In this document: one piece after another, positions 1-8,452 of the stretch
How the letters are laid out: every line of letters begins with the position of its first letter
Position numbering within the stretch: position 1 is the first letter of the stretch
Notes under the pieces: model-generated
What the model was told of the DNA's origin: nothing
What the model saw: the letters and a program-made list of their open reading frames with translations, nothing else
Database searches by the model: none
Source of the DNA: Alteraquisediminimonas sediminicola
GTDB taxonomy: Bacteria > Pseudomonadota > Alphaproteobacteria > Sphingomonadales > Sphingomonadaceae
Assembly: GCF_019740335.1 (NCBI RefSeq)
Contig: NZ_JAHXZS010000004.1
Span: 124,001-188,000, forward strand
DNA: 64,000 bases
Direction of reading: 5' to 3'
Program-made: the position numbers and the translations under genes

Positions 1-432
1 CGGAGCGATGTGTTGCGCAAGCGCTTGGCCGGGGTCGCGCCCGAAACACGGCTGGGACCAGCGGCTTATGCCAAGGGCAGCAGTACGGCGGTCTATGCCC
101 ATCTCTACGCGCTGGCGGCGGCGGCGCTGGGTCAACAACAGGCGGTCATCGCCGATGCGGTCTTTGCGCTGCCAAAGGAACGCGCGGCGATTGCAGCGGT
201 CGGGCAACAAATGGAGGTCGAGACGGTCGGCATCTGGCTTGATAGCGGGGAGGCGATGCGCGTGGCGCGGGTCAATGCCCGCTTTGGCGATGCCTCGGAT
301 GCGGACGCGACCATTGCCGCTGCCCAATCAAAGATCCAAGTCGGGCCGCTGGCGGATTGGCGCGTGCTGGATGCGACCGGCGGGGCGGATGAGGTCGCCA
401 ATCGCGCGCGCCGCGCCCTTGGCTGGGGCTAA
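1..432 (+). CDS. P-loop kinase-like protein, C-terminal part (5' end outside window)
   Basis: The reading frame is open from base 1 and ends at 432, so only about 143 C-terminal residues are visible. The first residues read RSDVLRKRLAGV, followed by a typical 'trL...aY' stretch. This resembles the C-terminal ATP-binding half of the bifunctional aminoglycoside-phosphotransferase/P-loop kinase proteins (COG0645 type). The P-loop itself would lie upstream of the window and cannot be checked. The conserved RSD lies before any possible start codon, which argues that the gene continues to the left. Substrate unknown. The gene converges on the HPP/CBS gene that ends 24 bases downstream. Confidence 0.6.
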   Translation, partial: RSDVLRKRLAGVAPETRLGPAAYAKGSSTAVYAHLYALAAAALGQQQAVIADAVFALPKERAAIAAVGQQMEVETVGIWLDSGEAMRVARVNARFGDASDADATIAAAQSKIQVGPLADWRVLDATGGADEVANRARRALGWG

Positions 433-455
433 GGCGAACCGTTCAGGCACCCCGT

Positions 456-1556
456 TCAGGCGCGCTGGGCCGCCGCGATTGCGGGACGCAGCCCACCCTG
501 CCAAAGGGCCGCGAGCAGGTCCGTCTGGGTGATGATGCCCATAAGTCGCCCCGTCTTGTCCGTCACCAAGACCTGATGCACCGCGCCCCCCGCCAAAATG
601 GGGAGCAGTTCTTCAATCTCCATCTCCGGTCGGGCCGTGGCGACGGATCGGCGCATCTTTTGGCTGAGACGGGTTTTGCTGGCCGGGTTCAGATCGCCCA
701 ATTCGATCAGACCCTGCACCTGATAGCGGCTATCCACCACCGGCATCGCCAGCAAATGCAGCGCTCGCATTTTCGCATAAGCCGCATCGATCCGATCATC
801 GACATGGCCGCAAACAATATCGCGCGACATGATATCGGCGCAGTCGATCCGGCGATGGCGATGCAGGCGACGATGGGCGCGGGCTTCGGCACGGCGGAAC
901 ACGGCGTGCAGATCTTCCGGGTTGATGTCGAGCACTTCGCCATGATCGGCTAGCGCATCGTCGATATCGGCGGTGGTAAAGCCGATCCGCTCCAAAGGCG
1001 GCAGATCGATGGTGCCATGGAGATTGGTCGCGCTCGGCACGGCCCGGTGCGGATAATCATGGCGCGTGGCCTTGTGGAACAACCACCCGCAGGCCAGCAG
1101 CAACAAGGAATTAAGCCCGACCGGGATAAAGGCAAAGGACCAGCCCGCCGCCGTCACCGCCGGTCCGCCGATCACCGAGGTCAACGCCACCGCGCCACCG
1201 GGCGGGTGCAGGCAATTGGCGAGGCTCATCACGATGATCGCCCCTGCCACCGCCAAGGCTGCGGCCAATATCGGATCGGGGCAGATCAGATAGGCGGCAT
1301 GGCCCGCCAGCGCCGACAGCATATTGCCGCCGACGATCGACCAAGGCTGGGCCAAAGGACTGGCCGGCACGGCGAACAACAACACCGCCGATGCACCCAT
1401 CGGCGCGATGAGAAAGGGGAGGGAGGCGAGATCATGCTGGAGCCACAAGCGGCAGGTAAAGCCGGTCAGCAACAGGCCCAATAACGCGCCCAATGCAGAT
1501 CGACCCCAGCCATGACGGCCTATCAACGGCATGAAATTGCCGCGGCGCTCGGTCAT
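456..1556 (-). CDS. HPP-family membrane protein with two CBS domains
   Basis: 366 residues. The N-terminal half (about 20-165) has several hydrophobic helices and the HPP family signature 'LHPPGGA' near residue 118. The C-terminal half (about 235-360) contains two CBS modules ('ADIMSRDIV...MPVVD' and 'VLVTDKTGRLMGIITQTDLL'), which normally bind adenosine nucleotides and gate the attached domain. HPP proteins of plants and cyanobacteria have been linked to nitrite transport, so nitrite or anion transport is an inference here. A GGAGG sequence lies about 8 bases before the start. The gene follows the globin gene on the same strand by 26 bases, so the two are probably co-transcribed and would share the NO-type operator at 2099-2121. 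Confidence 0.85.
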   Translation of the reverse strand: MTERRGNFMPLIGRHGWGRSALGALLGLLLTGFTCRLWLQHDLASLPFLIAPMGASAVLLFAVPASPLAQPWSIVGGNMLSALAGHAAYLICPDPILAAALAVAGAIIVMSLANCLHPPGGAVALTSVIGGPAVTAAGWSFAFIPVGLNSLLLLACGWLFHKATRHDYPHRAVPSATNLHGTIDLPPLERIGFTTADIDDALADHGEVLDINPEDLHAVFRRAEARAHRRLHRHRRIDCADIMSRDIVCGHVDDRIDAAYAKMRALHLLAMPVVDSRYQVQGLIELGDLNPASKTRLSQKMRRSVATARPEMEIEELLPILAGGAVHQVLVTDKTGRLMGIITQTDLLAALWQGGLRPAIAAAQRA

Positions 1557-1582
1557 CTGTCTCGCCTCCCCCTGATTGACGT

Positions 1583-2038
1583 TTAGGCGGCTTCGGTTTC
1601 CCGCTCTTCGTAGTATTCGCTTTCCTTGCCGATCAGAATGTCAGCGAGGAACCAATAGGCTTCGCCCCATGCGTTCAGCACTTCATCCGTGGCGGCATCG
1701 CCCAAGACGTCGCGGATCGCGGGCAGCAGGGCTTCGGCTACCAATGGATAATGTTCAGCCTTTACACCGGTTTCGACATGGCGGGCAACCATGCGCGCAA
1801 CCGGGGCGGAGAGGTTTTCGAGCTTGTCGATATTCTGGGCATAGCCAAGGATCGCCCCCGCCAGCCGCTTTGGCTGTTCGCCGCTTGCCTGTGCCGATTG
1901 ATCGAACATCGCCTTTACCTCTTCGTTCTCGAACAGGCGTTCATACATACGCGTGGTGATGGCAACGCCATGCTGTTGCAATGCGGTACCCGTCGATTTG
2001 ACGATAAAGATGGTCTTGGCAGAGAGCGGCTTGGTCAT
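1583..2038 (-). CDS. single-domain globin, flavohaemoglobin-like
   Basis: 151 residues, the length of a bare globin domain with no reductase domain. The proximal haem ligand is His87 in 'ARHVETG', followed by the 'KAEHYPLV' motif shared with flavohaemoglobins and bacterial nitric-oxide dioxygenases. Tyr32 in 'MYERLF' fits the B10 tyrosine that polarises bound O2 or NO. The frame stays open upstream to 2248, but that stretch is low-quality sequence; the ATG at 2038 begins the family-like N-terminus MTKPLSAKT. Expected role: binding or detoxifying NO or O2 in the cytoplasm with a separate reductase. It heads a two-gene operon with the HPP/CBS protein and has an NsrR-like palindrome about 60 bases upstream. 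Confidence 0.9.
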   Translation of the reverse strand: MTKPLSAKTIFIVKSTGTALQQHGVAITTRMYERLFENEEVKAMFDQSAQASGEQPKRLAGAILGYAQNIDKLENLSAPVARMVARHVETGVKAEHYPLVAEALLPAIRDVLGDAATDEVLNAWGEAYWFLADILIGKESEYYEERETEAA

Positions 2039-2098
2039 GCGTGGTCCTTTGTCATGCAAGAGAAGTGATGCGGACAGGCGCATAATGCCATTTGTTAT

Positions 2099-2121
2099 AA
2101 GATGCAAATAAAATGTATCTT
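2099..2121 (-). promoter_or_regulatory. NsrR-like nitric-oxide operator upstream of the globin gene
   Basis: A 23-base imperfect palindrome with arms AAGATGCA and TGTATCTT and an A/T-rich centre. The NsrR consensus is AAGATGCATTT, one base, AAATGCATCTT; this copy agrees at about 20 of 23 positions. It lies 61-83 bases upstream of the globin ATG in the AT-rich intergenic gap shared with the divergent penicillin-binding-protein gene, the usual place for an NO-sensing repressor. No nsrR gene is seen in the window. Confidence 0.65.
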
Positions 2122-2213
2122 TAAATAGCCGGATTGGTTTTTGCGCCCGACCAAGCGCGATCAAGCCCGCAAAGGGCGTTTCAGCATCTCGCGATTTGAT
2201 GTAGTCAGGCGTC

Positions 2214-4286
2214 ATGAACGACAATCGGTACGCGGATCGCCATATCATCAGACCCAGTGCATTGGCATGGCTGCCGCATGATGCGCCGATCTGGCTGGCG
2301 CAAATCGCGGATCGTCTTGTCCTGCTTTATGACCGTTTCCGGATATATATCACGGGCCGTAGCCGTGGCTGGTGGCGGTTCCGTGTGTTGGCCGGATTGG
2401 GGCTGGTCTTTGGGCTGTTGTTGCTGTGGCTGGCAATCACTGCGCCGCTCAGTCGTTCGCTCCAGCCGATTGCGCCGCCGCGCTTGACGTTGCTGGCAAT
2501 AAATGGCGAGCCGATCGCCCAAAGCGGCGCGATCATTGATAAGCCTGTGCGGATGTCGGATTTGCCGCCGCATGTGAAACAGGCATTCATGGCGATCGAG
2601 GATCGGCGGTTTGAGAGCCATTGGGGGATTGATCCGCGCGGCATTGCACGGGCGACATGGGCGAATGTGATGGGCGGCGGCGTGCGTCAGGGCGGATCGA
2701 CCATCACTCAGCAATTGGCCAAGATCACCTTTTTATCGCCGGAACGCAGCCTGTCGCGCAAGGCGCATGAGGTGTTGATCGCCTTCTGGCTGGAGGCGCG
2801 GCTGACGAAGGATGAAATCCTCGAACGCTATCTCTCCAATGTCTATTTCGGCGACAATATCTATGGCTTGCGCGCCGCATCGCGTCATTATTTCTCGCGC
2901 CAGCCGGAAAAATTGAGCCTGTCGCAGGCGGCGATGCTGGCGGGGTTGGTGCAGGCGCCATCCCGGCTTGCGCCGACGACCAATCCCAAGGGAGCGGCGG
3001 CGCGCGCGCAGATGGTGCTGAATGCCATGGCGGATGCGGGCTATATCAGCGCGGCCAAGGCGGCATCGACCGCGATGGCACAAGTGGATATGGGCAATAT
3101 CGGCAATTCCAACCTGCCCAATGGCACCTATTTCGCCGATTGGGCGATGCCGCAAGCGCGCGAAGCAACCGAGGGCGGCTATGGCGATGAGAAAATCCGC
3201 ACCACCCTTGATGCGCGGTTGCAGCGACTGGCGGAACAATCGGTGCGCCGCGCCGGGCTGGGCCGCGCACAGGTCGCTTTGGTCGCGATGCGCCGCGATG
3301 GCGAGGTGGTGGCGATGGTCGGCGGGCGCAATTATCGCGATTCCAGCTTCAACCGCGCCACCATGGCACAGCGCCAGCCGGGATCGACGTTCAAGCTGTT
3401 CGTCTATCTCGCGGCGCTGCGCCAAGGCATGACGCCCGAGACGAAAATTTCGAACGCACCGATGCTGACCGGCACATATCGTCCGCAAAATGCGGGCGAT
3501 CATTATGGCGAGATGATCAGCCTGCGCGAGGCGTTTGCGCGATCGAGCAATGTCGCGGCGGTGCGCTTGTATCAGCGTGTGGGTCCGGGGCCGGTGCTGC
3601 AAGTGGCGCGGGAGATGGGTGTGCGTAGCCCGCTTGCGCCAACGCCGAGCCTGGCGCTGGGGACGTCCACAATGAACTTGCTGGAACTGACCGCCGCTTA
3701 TGCCGGTGTGGCCGCCAATCATTGGCCGGTCGAACCACATGCGATCCGGCAGGAGGCGAAAGGGATTATTTCGCGGATTTGGGATGGTAAAAGGTCGCTC
3801 AATGGCCGGGTGCATGCAGAAATGCTCGATCTGTTGCGGGCGGTGGTGCAGCAAGGCACGGGCCGTCGCGCCGCATTGGACATCGCCACTTATGGCAAGA
3901 CCGGGACCAGCCAGAACAATCGCGATGCGCTGTTTATCGGCTTTGCCGATGATCTGGTGGTCGGCGTCTGGATCGGCAATGATGACGACACGCCGTTGAA
4001 TAATATCAGCGGCAGCGGCATGCCCGCCCGCATCTGGCGCAATTTCATGGCACAGGCCGTCAAGGGCGCAAAACGCGCGTCTGCGACAGTGAAAACCGAC
4101 ACGCCAGAGGAGAATGCGGCCTTGCCGCTTGATCTGCCGGTGCTGGAAGAGAACGCAGTGCCATTGGATGCAAATGTCGCGACCGTGACAGAACCGGAAC
4201 TGGGCGCACCGGTTGCGGCGGAACCTTCGCCGCCAGAATTGGGTGCGCCATCGCAGATTGTTGCGCCCGCCGCCGTGGCGCCATAA
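2214..4286 (+). CDS. class A penicillin-binding protein (PBP1A-like)
   Basis: 690 residues, bifunctional peptidoglycan glycosyltransferase/transpeptidase. A cytoplasmic N-terminus is followed by one membrane helix (about 57-78). The GT51 domain shows 'EDRRFESHWGID' with the catalytic Glu129 and 'GGSTITQQLAK' about 30 residues later. The transpeptidase domain has the active-site serine Ser391 in STFK, an SSN motif, and KTGTS starting at Lys562. The last 60 residues are an acidic Pro/Ala/Glu-rich tail, probably disordered. The protein makes and cross-links glycan strands at the periplasmic face of the inner membrane. It diverges from the globin operon. A pbpC-type assignment cannot be excluded. 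Confidence 0.93.
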   Translation: MNDNRYADRHIIRPSALAWLPHDAPIWLAQIADRLVLLYDRFRIYITGRSRGWWRFRVLAGLGLVFGLLLLWLAITAPLSRSLQPIAPPRLTLLAINGEPIAQSGAIIDKPVRMSDLPPHVKQAFMAIEDRRFESHWGIDPRGIARATWANVMGGGVRQGGSTITQQLAKITFLSPERSLSRKAHEVLIAFWLEARLTKDEILERYLSNVYFGDNIYGLRAASRHYFSRQPEKLSLSQAAMLAGLVQAPSRLAPTTNPKGAAARAQMVLNAMADAGYISAAKAASTAMAQVDMGNIGNSNLPNGTYFADWAMPQAREATEGGYGDEKIRTTLDARLQRLAEQSVRRAGLGRAQVALVAMRRDGEVVAMVGGRNYRDSSFNRATMAQRQPGSTFKLFVYLAALRQGMTPETKISNAPMLTGTYRPQNAGDHYGEMISLREAFARSSNVAAVRLYQRVGPGPVLQVAREMGVRSPLAPTPSLALGTSTMNLLELTAAYAGVAANHWPVEPHAIRQEAKGIISRIWDGKRSLNGRVHAEMLDLLRAVVQQGTGRRAALDIATYGKTGTSQNNRDALFIGFADDLVVGVWIGNDDDTPLNNISGSGMPARIWRNFMAQAVKGAKRASATVKTDTPEENAALPLDLPVLEENAVPLDANVATVTEPELGAPVAAEPSPPELGAPSQIVAPAAVAP

Positions 4287-4364
4287 TCGGCGGCCAGACG
4301 GCCTGATGAGGCGTCATTCTCATCGGACTGACTAGGCATTGCAATAGGTCCAGCCCCTAAGGAT

Positions 4365-4440
4365 TTGACCGAATATCATTTCTGGTCAACGTTCGCGCCC
4401 GATGTCGGGGCCTAATTTTAGGGCGGGGTGAAATCACTCC
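4365..4440 (+). promoter_or_regulatory. two inverted repeats upstream of the small membrane protein gene
   Basis: TTGACC (4365-4370) and GGTCAA (4384-4389) form one inverted repeat with a 13-base centre. GGGGTGA (4425-4431) and TCACTCC (4434-4440) form a second, nearly perfect one ending 30 bases before the ATG at 4471. Both look like dimeric regulator sites or promoter-overlapping operators. The regulator is unknown. Confidence 0.35.
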
Positions 4441-4470
4441 AATAATAAAAACCGACCGAGGAGAGAGAGC

Positions 4471-4815
4471 ATGGGGACAATTGCGGGTATTTCCGTCAAG
4501 GTAATCGCGTTTTTCATTTTTATCGTCATCACCCAGATTGCCGGATCATCGATGTTGGCGAAGACGGATGGTTTTCGCGTGCCGGTCTGGACCGCCGCCT
4601 GTCTGGTGACCTATTTCTTCTCCTTTTGGGCGATGGCCGATGTGATCCGTCAGGGCGTGCCGTTAAGCCTGTTGATCCCGCTGATGGCCGCGATTGTGCC
4701 GCTGGTGGTGATCAGCATCGGCGTCTTCGTCTTTGGTGAAGCCGCATCTTTTACCAAGATTGCCGTGTTGAGCGCGGCCTGCATCGCTGTCGGCCTTGCC
4801 AGCGGGATGAAATAA
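4471..4815 (+). CDS. small four-helix membrane protein, SMR/EamA-like
   Basis: 114 residues with four predicted membrane helices (about 8-26, 36-56, 64-86 and 92-112) and almost no soluble part. Size and layout match small multidrug-resistance (SMR) proteins or half of an EamA transporter. A conserved SMR-type membrane glutamate in the first helix is not obvious; acidic residues occur at 'MADV' and 'FGEA'. A strong GAGGAGAGAGAG ribosome site stands directly before the ATG. The gene stands alone between the PBP gene and a convergent acetyltransferase, with inverted repeats in its promoter region. The transported compound is unknown. Confidence 0.6.
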   Translation: MGTIAGISVKVIAFFIFIVITQIAGSSMLAKTDGFRVPVWTAACLVTYFFSFWAMADVIRQGVPLSLLIPLMAAIVPLVVISIGVFVFGEAASFTKIAVLSAACIAVGLASGMK

Positions 4816-5238
4816 TATTGGTCTGGGCGTCGCGCATGATCTGTGCGCGACGTCGATCAGGCATTGCCTGATGGCCATATAATATCTGTATAATATCTGT
4901 CGGGAATGCTGTGAATTTATCTGGCATGTCCCGCGACACCAGCCCTCAAGGATAATGTTGATCCGGGGTCGAGACATCCAAATTCGCGGGCGAATTTTTC
5001 AATCATCTTACCGCCTGTGATCAACCAGCATGAGGCGCTGGTGTCGCGTTGGCATGTCCCTCTCCCATGCCCTTGGAGCCTTTTATGCTTATCGTCCTGA
5101 TTAACGGGATCGACCGGAGCGGCTCTCAAATTCACTTGAGAAGCGTAATTGCAATCCCGCATGCATGAGTCAATCAAGCAAATGCAGATTTTGCATATGT
5201 GGATGCTTATCCTTGGATGCGTTGCACGAATGCCACAG
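4816..5238. other. convergent intergenic region with hairpins, no gene seen
   Basis: This 423-base stretch lies between the convergent 4471 (+) and 5239 (-) genes. It holds two hairpins: GTCGCGCA/TGCGCGAC (4829-4851) and ATCAGGC/GCCTGAT (4856-4872). After them an 11-base unit (TATAATATCTG) occurs twice in tandem around 4878-4900. Neither hairpin has a clear T-run, so a terminator role is only likely. No reading frame here has coding character. Confidence 0.4.
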
Positions 5239-5751
5239 TTACAGCACGGCCTCCAGCAAGACCAAGCTCGGGTCTTCCGGATAAGGCGAGGCGGTGAAGC
5301 CCATTTCGCGTTCAAGGTCGATGGCGGCGTGATTCTCGCGACTTTCGATCGATTGTAATTTCTTGATCCCGGCATCCTTCGCATAATGGGCGACATGTTC
5401 AAGCAGGGTCCAGGCAATGCCCTTGCCGCGCATATCGCTGCGAATCGAGATCGCGACTTCGGCGGTGTTGAGCGCCTTGTCCGCCGCGAGCATCGCATTG
5501 GCGACGATCAGCTTGGTCTCCGGATCAAAGGCGATAAGGTCTTCGGTCTGGCGATGATCGACCTGCGTCATCGCACCGATCTGCGCCTGTCCCACCTGCT
5601 GGATCGGGCTGAGAAAGCGGAAACGCAGATCATCGGGCGATACATGGGCGAAAAACGCCTTTAACGCGGCCTTATCCTCTGGCCCTGCTGGCCGCACATG
5701 AAATTTGAAACCGGTGCGGGTGTGCAGATCGGCAGTTCCCTTGATGCTCAT
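5239..5751 (-). CDS. GNAT-family N-acetyltransferase
   Basis: 170 residues. The acetyl-CoA pyrophosphate loop is RGKGIAW near residue 110, preceded by 'AEVAISIRSD' (strand beta-4) and followed by the alpha-3 helix, a standard GNAT fold. The N-terminal part 'FHVRPAGPEDKAALKAFF' and 'SPDDLRFRFL' resembles the acetyltransferase domain fused to acyl-CoA ligases in Pat/PatZ protein lysine acetyltransferases, but here the domain stands alone. The acceptor is unknown; a protein lysine is possible. The upstream gap holds a perfect FNR/FixK-type box, which suggests induction at low oxygen. Confidence 0.85.
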   Translation of the reverse strand: MSIKGTADLHTRTGFKFHVRPAGPEDKAALKAFFAHVSPDDLRFRFLSPIQQVGQAQIGAMTQVDHRQTEDLIAFDPETKLIVANAMLAADKALNTAEVAISIRSDMRGKGIAWTLLEHVAHYAKDAGIKKLQSIESRENHAAIDLEREMGFTASPYPEDPSLVLLEAVL

Positions 5752-5804
5752 CTTGATGCTCCTTGTTGCGGATGCCGTGATGGTCGCATGAGACTTAGGT
5801 TGAA

Positions 5805-5850
5805 ATGATCTCGATCATATTGCGCTGCTTTTTCGATTGATTCGCATCAA
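5805..5850 (-). promoter_or_regulatory. FNR/FixK-type boxes upstream of the acetyltransferase gene
   Basis: TTGATTCGCATCAA at 5837-5850 is an exact match to the FNR/FixK/Anr consensus TTGAT-N4-ATCAA. A second 5-4-5 palindrome, ATGATCTCGATCAT, lies at 5805-5818. They are centred about 92 and 60 bases before the ATG at 5751. The gap contains only this gene's promoter, because the other flank is the 3' end of the ABC permease gene. Confidence 0.6.
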
Positions 5851-5920
5851 GATGTTACATCCAAGAGCGGGAATTGGCGCAATTTTAATTATTATTTAAT
5901 GTGGCGACATAGGTCGTGCG

Positions 5921-8452
5921 CTACATTTGGCGCAACGCCTGTGCGGGCCGCAGGGAGATGAGCGGGAGCGAGCCGATCAGGCCGATGCCAAGCGTCATGA
6001 CCATACCGACAGCTAAAGTGCCGAGTACGATCACCCAATCCGGCGCCCAGTCAAAGCTGAAGATCTCCACCACCACGAACCATGCGGCCAATGTGCCAAG
6101 GCCCAAAGATACCAACGCCAGCACAATAGCGAGCAACCCATATTCGAGCGCCTGTATCGTAAGAATCTGTGCGCGGGTCGCGCCCAAGGTCTTTAATACT
6201 ACGCTGTCATAGCTGCGGGCCTGCCTTGATGCCGCGATGGCACCGACCAGCACCGCAATCCCGGCCAAGATCGCGACCGAAGCGGCTGCAACAATCGCGC
6301 TCGACATTTGGCGCAACAGCTTGCTTACCTGATCGACAATATCGCCCACCGCGATGATCGAGGCGGAGGGGAAGGCCGCCAATAATGTCCGAGACATGCT
6401 CGCTTCATGGCGGGCCTGCATCGTGATGGTGGCGGCAAGACTGTGCGGCGCATGGGCAAGGGTGTTGGGCGAAAACACCATGATGTAATTAAAGCCCATA
6501 TTATCCCAGTTGATCTGCCGCAGCGAGGCGATCCGCGCCGTGATGTCGCGTCCCAGCACGCTGACCGTGAGCGTGTCGCCGATGCGGACATTCATTGTTT
6601 TCGCGACCTTGGCATCAAGCGAGACCAATGGCGCGCCTTGATAGCTTTTGGGCCACCATTGGCCCTCCAGCAGATCGCTCCCCTCTGGCAGGGTTTCGCT
6701 ATAGGTGACGCCGCGCTCGCCGCGCAGGAACCATGCGTCATTGGGCAGTTCTTTCAGGTCTGCCACCCGTTGCGGGCCATAAGCGATAATGGTCCCGCGC
6801 AGCGCCGGGATGATGTTGAGTTTCGCTTCGGGCGCTTCCTGCCGCACCAAATCAACAAAGTGCGCCTTGGCATCCGCCGGAATATCCAGCACGAATTGGT
6901 TCGGCGCGGTTTTGGGGACGTTGCGGCTGATTTCGGCATCGAGACAGGTCTGGATTGCTGCCAATGTCACAAACAAGGTCAGCGCCAATCCCAATGCGAT
7001 CACGAGCGCCGGGGTCTGTGCGACGGGGCGGTGGAGATTGGCGACGGCCAGCCGCAGCAACGGATTGCGCGGGCGGGGCAGGCGGGCGGCGAGCAAGCGC
7101 ACGGCCCAACCGATACCCAATAATAACAACAACACTGCCGCAATCGCGCCCAGCACCGCCGCCGAAAAACGCACTTCATGCGCGGTGCCAAGCGCCAAGG
7201 CGATCACCGCTGCCATTGCCGCGACCAGCATCAACAACGCGCGGCGATCAAGCGCGCGGCGTTGTTCGACCACCGCGCGAAATAGGGCTGCCGCCGGTTC
7301 GGTCCGGGCGCGGGCCAAGGGCGGCAGGATGAAGATGAGCGCGATCAACAGGCCATAGGCCGCGCTTGTCATCAACGGCAGGGGATAGAGCGCAAGGCCG
7401 GGGCGCACGGGCAGCATATCGCCCGCCAATGCGACCAGCAAAGGCGGCAATAACGCGCCGACGACCAGCCCGCAGCCAATCGCGAGCAGGGCCACAGTCG
7501 CGATTTGCAGCAGGTAAATCCGCGCAATATCGCCCGATGTCGCGCCCAGCACCTTGAACGTGGCGATGCTGCTGCGTTTGAGGGTGAGATAGGACGACAC
7601 GCCATTGCCGACCCCGATCCCGGCGATGATGAGCGCGGTCAGCCCGATCAGCGAGAGAAATTGCCCCATGCGCTCGAAAAAGCGATTGGCCCCCGGCGCC
7701 GCATGGTCGCGGTCCTTGATCTCCCACCCCATGGACGGATAGCGCGCCTTCAGCCGGTCGCCGACCTGTTTCGCATCCGCATTGGCGGGCAGGCGAATAC
7801 GGTATTTGCTTTCATAGAGGCTGCCGGGCTGGATCAAGGCGGTCTGGCGCAGGCTATCGAGCGACACAATCGCGACGGGACCAAGGGTGAAGCCCTCGCT
7901 GACACGATCCGGTTCCACCGCGATAATATCGGCGATATGGAAGCTGGCCGCGCCGAAGCGTAACCTGTCGCCAATCGTGACGTGCAGCCGGTCGGCCAGC
8001 GCCTGACCGATCACGATTTCGCCCAGCTTTAAGGGCTTTTGGCGCGGGCCATGCCGCAGTTGCAGCCTGCCATAGAGCGGATAGAGATTGTCCACGCCCT
8101 TCAATTCGCTCAGCACGGCCATCGGTGTGCCTGTGCCGCCCGCCACGCCATCGGCGCGTTGCGCCATCGCCCGCATGCGGATTGTCTCGCTCATTTGGCC
8201 GAGCCTGCGAAATGCGGTCTTTTCCGCCTGACTAGCCTCACGCTGGGTCATCGCGATTTCGACATCGCCGCCCAATAATTCCCGCCCGCGCGCGGCGAGT
8301 TCGTCGCTGATCGCGGCGGTCAGGCTACTGATGGTCGCCAATGTCCCGACACCGAGCAACAGGCAGATGAACAACAGCCGTAGCCCGCGAAAATTGGCGT
8401 GGAGGTCGCGCCGTGCGATCGACCAGCTTTGCGCCCAGCCGAGCAATGTCAA
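5921..8452 (-). CDS. ABC transporter permease, YbbP/FtsX-LolE type
   Basis: 843 residues. An N-terminal membrane helix (about 24-46) is followed by a large periplasmic domain. Two FtsX-type blocks of three to four helices each follow (near 250-400 and 720-830), with an extra helix pair near 420-470. This is the ten-helix layout of E. coli YbbP. The start is taken as TTG at 8452: it overlaps the stop of the upstream ATPase gene (TTGA), and the next residues TLLGWAQSWSIARRDL match the family N-terminus. Together with the ATPase it should form a MacB/LolCDE-superfamily complex acting on lipids or the envelope. The substrate is not known. Confidence 0.88.
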   Translation of the reverse strand: MTLLGWAQSWSIARRDLHANFRGLRLLFICLLLGVGTLATISSLTAAISDELAARGRELLGGDVEIAMTQREASQAEKTAFRRLGQMSETIRMRAMAQRADGVAGGTGTPMAVLSELKGVDNLYPLYGRLQLRHGPRQKPLKLGEIVIGQALADRLHVTIGDRLRFGAASFHIADIIAVEPDRVSEGFTLGPVAIVSLDSLRQTALIQPGSLYESKYRIRLPANADAKQVGDRLKARYPSMGWEIKDRDHAAPGANRFFERMGQFLSLIGLTALIIAGIGVGNGVSSYLTLKRSSIATFKVLGATSGDIARIYLLQIATVALLAIGCGLVVGALLPPLLVALAGDMLPVRPGLALYPLPLMTSAAYGLLIALIFILPPLARARTEPAAALFRAVVEQRRALDRRALLMLVAAMAAVIALALGTAHEVRFSAAVLGAIAAVLLLLLGIGWAVRLLAARLPRPRNPLLRLAVANLHRPVAQTPALVIALGLALTLFVTLAAIQTCLDAEISRNVPKTAPNQFVLDIPADAKAHFVDLVRQEAPEAKLNIIPALRGTIIAYGPQRVADLKELPNDAWFLRGERGVTYSETLPEGSDLLEGQWWPKSYQGAPLVSLDAKVAKTMNVRIGDTLTVSVLGRDITARIASLRQINWDNMGFNYIMVFSPNTLAHAPHSLAATITMQARHEASMSRTLLAAFPSASIIAVGDIVDQVSKLLRQMSSAIVAAASVAILAGIAVLVGAIAASRQARSYDSVVLKTLGATRAQILTIQALEYGLLAIVLALVSLGLGTLAAWFVVVEIFSFDWAPDWVIVLGTLAVGMVMTLGIGLIGSLPLISLRPAQALRQM

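Noticed and set aside
2733-3854. Long minus-strand frame opposite the penicillin-binding protein gene
   Set aside because: It lies wholly antisense to a gene with all catalytic motifs and is rich in Arg/His, the usual composition of antisense frames in high-G+C DNA.
4917-5498. Minus-strand frame of 193 codons overlapping the acetyltransferase gene
   Set aside because: Basic, low-quality translation in another frame of a well-supported GNAT gene.
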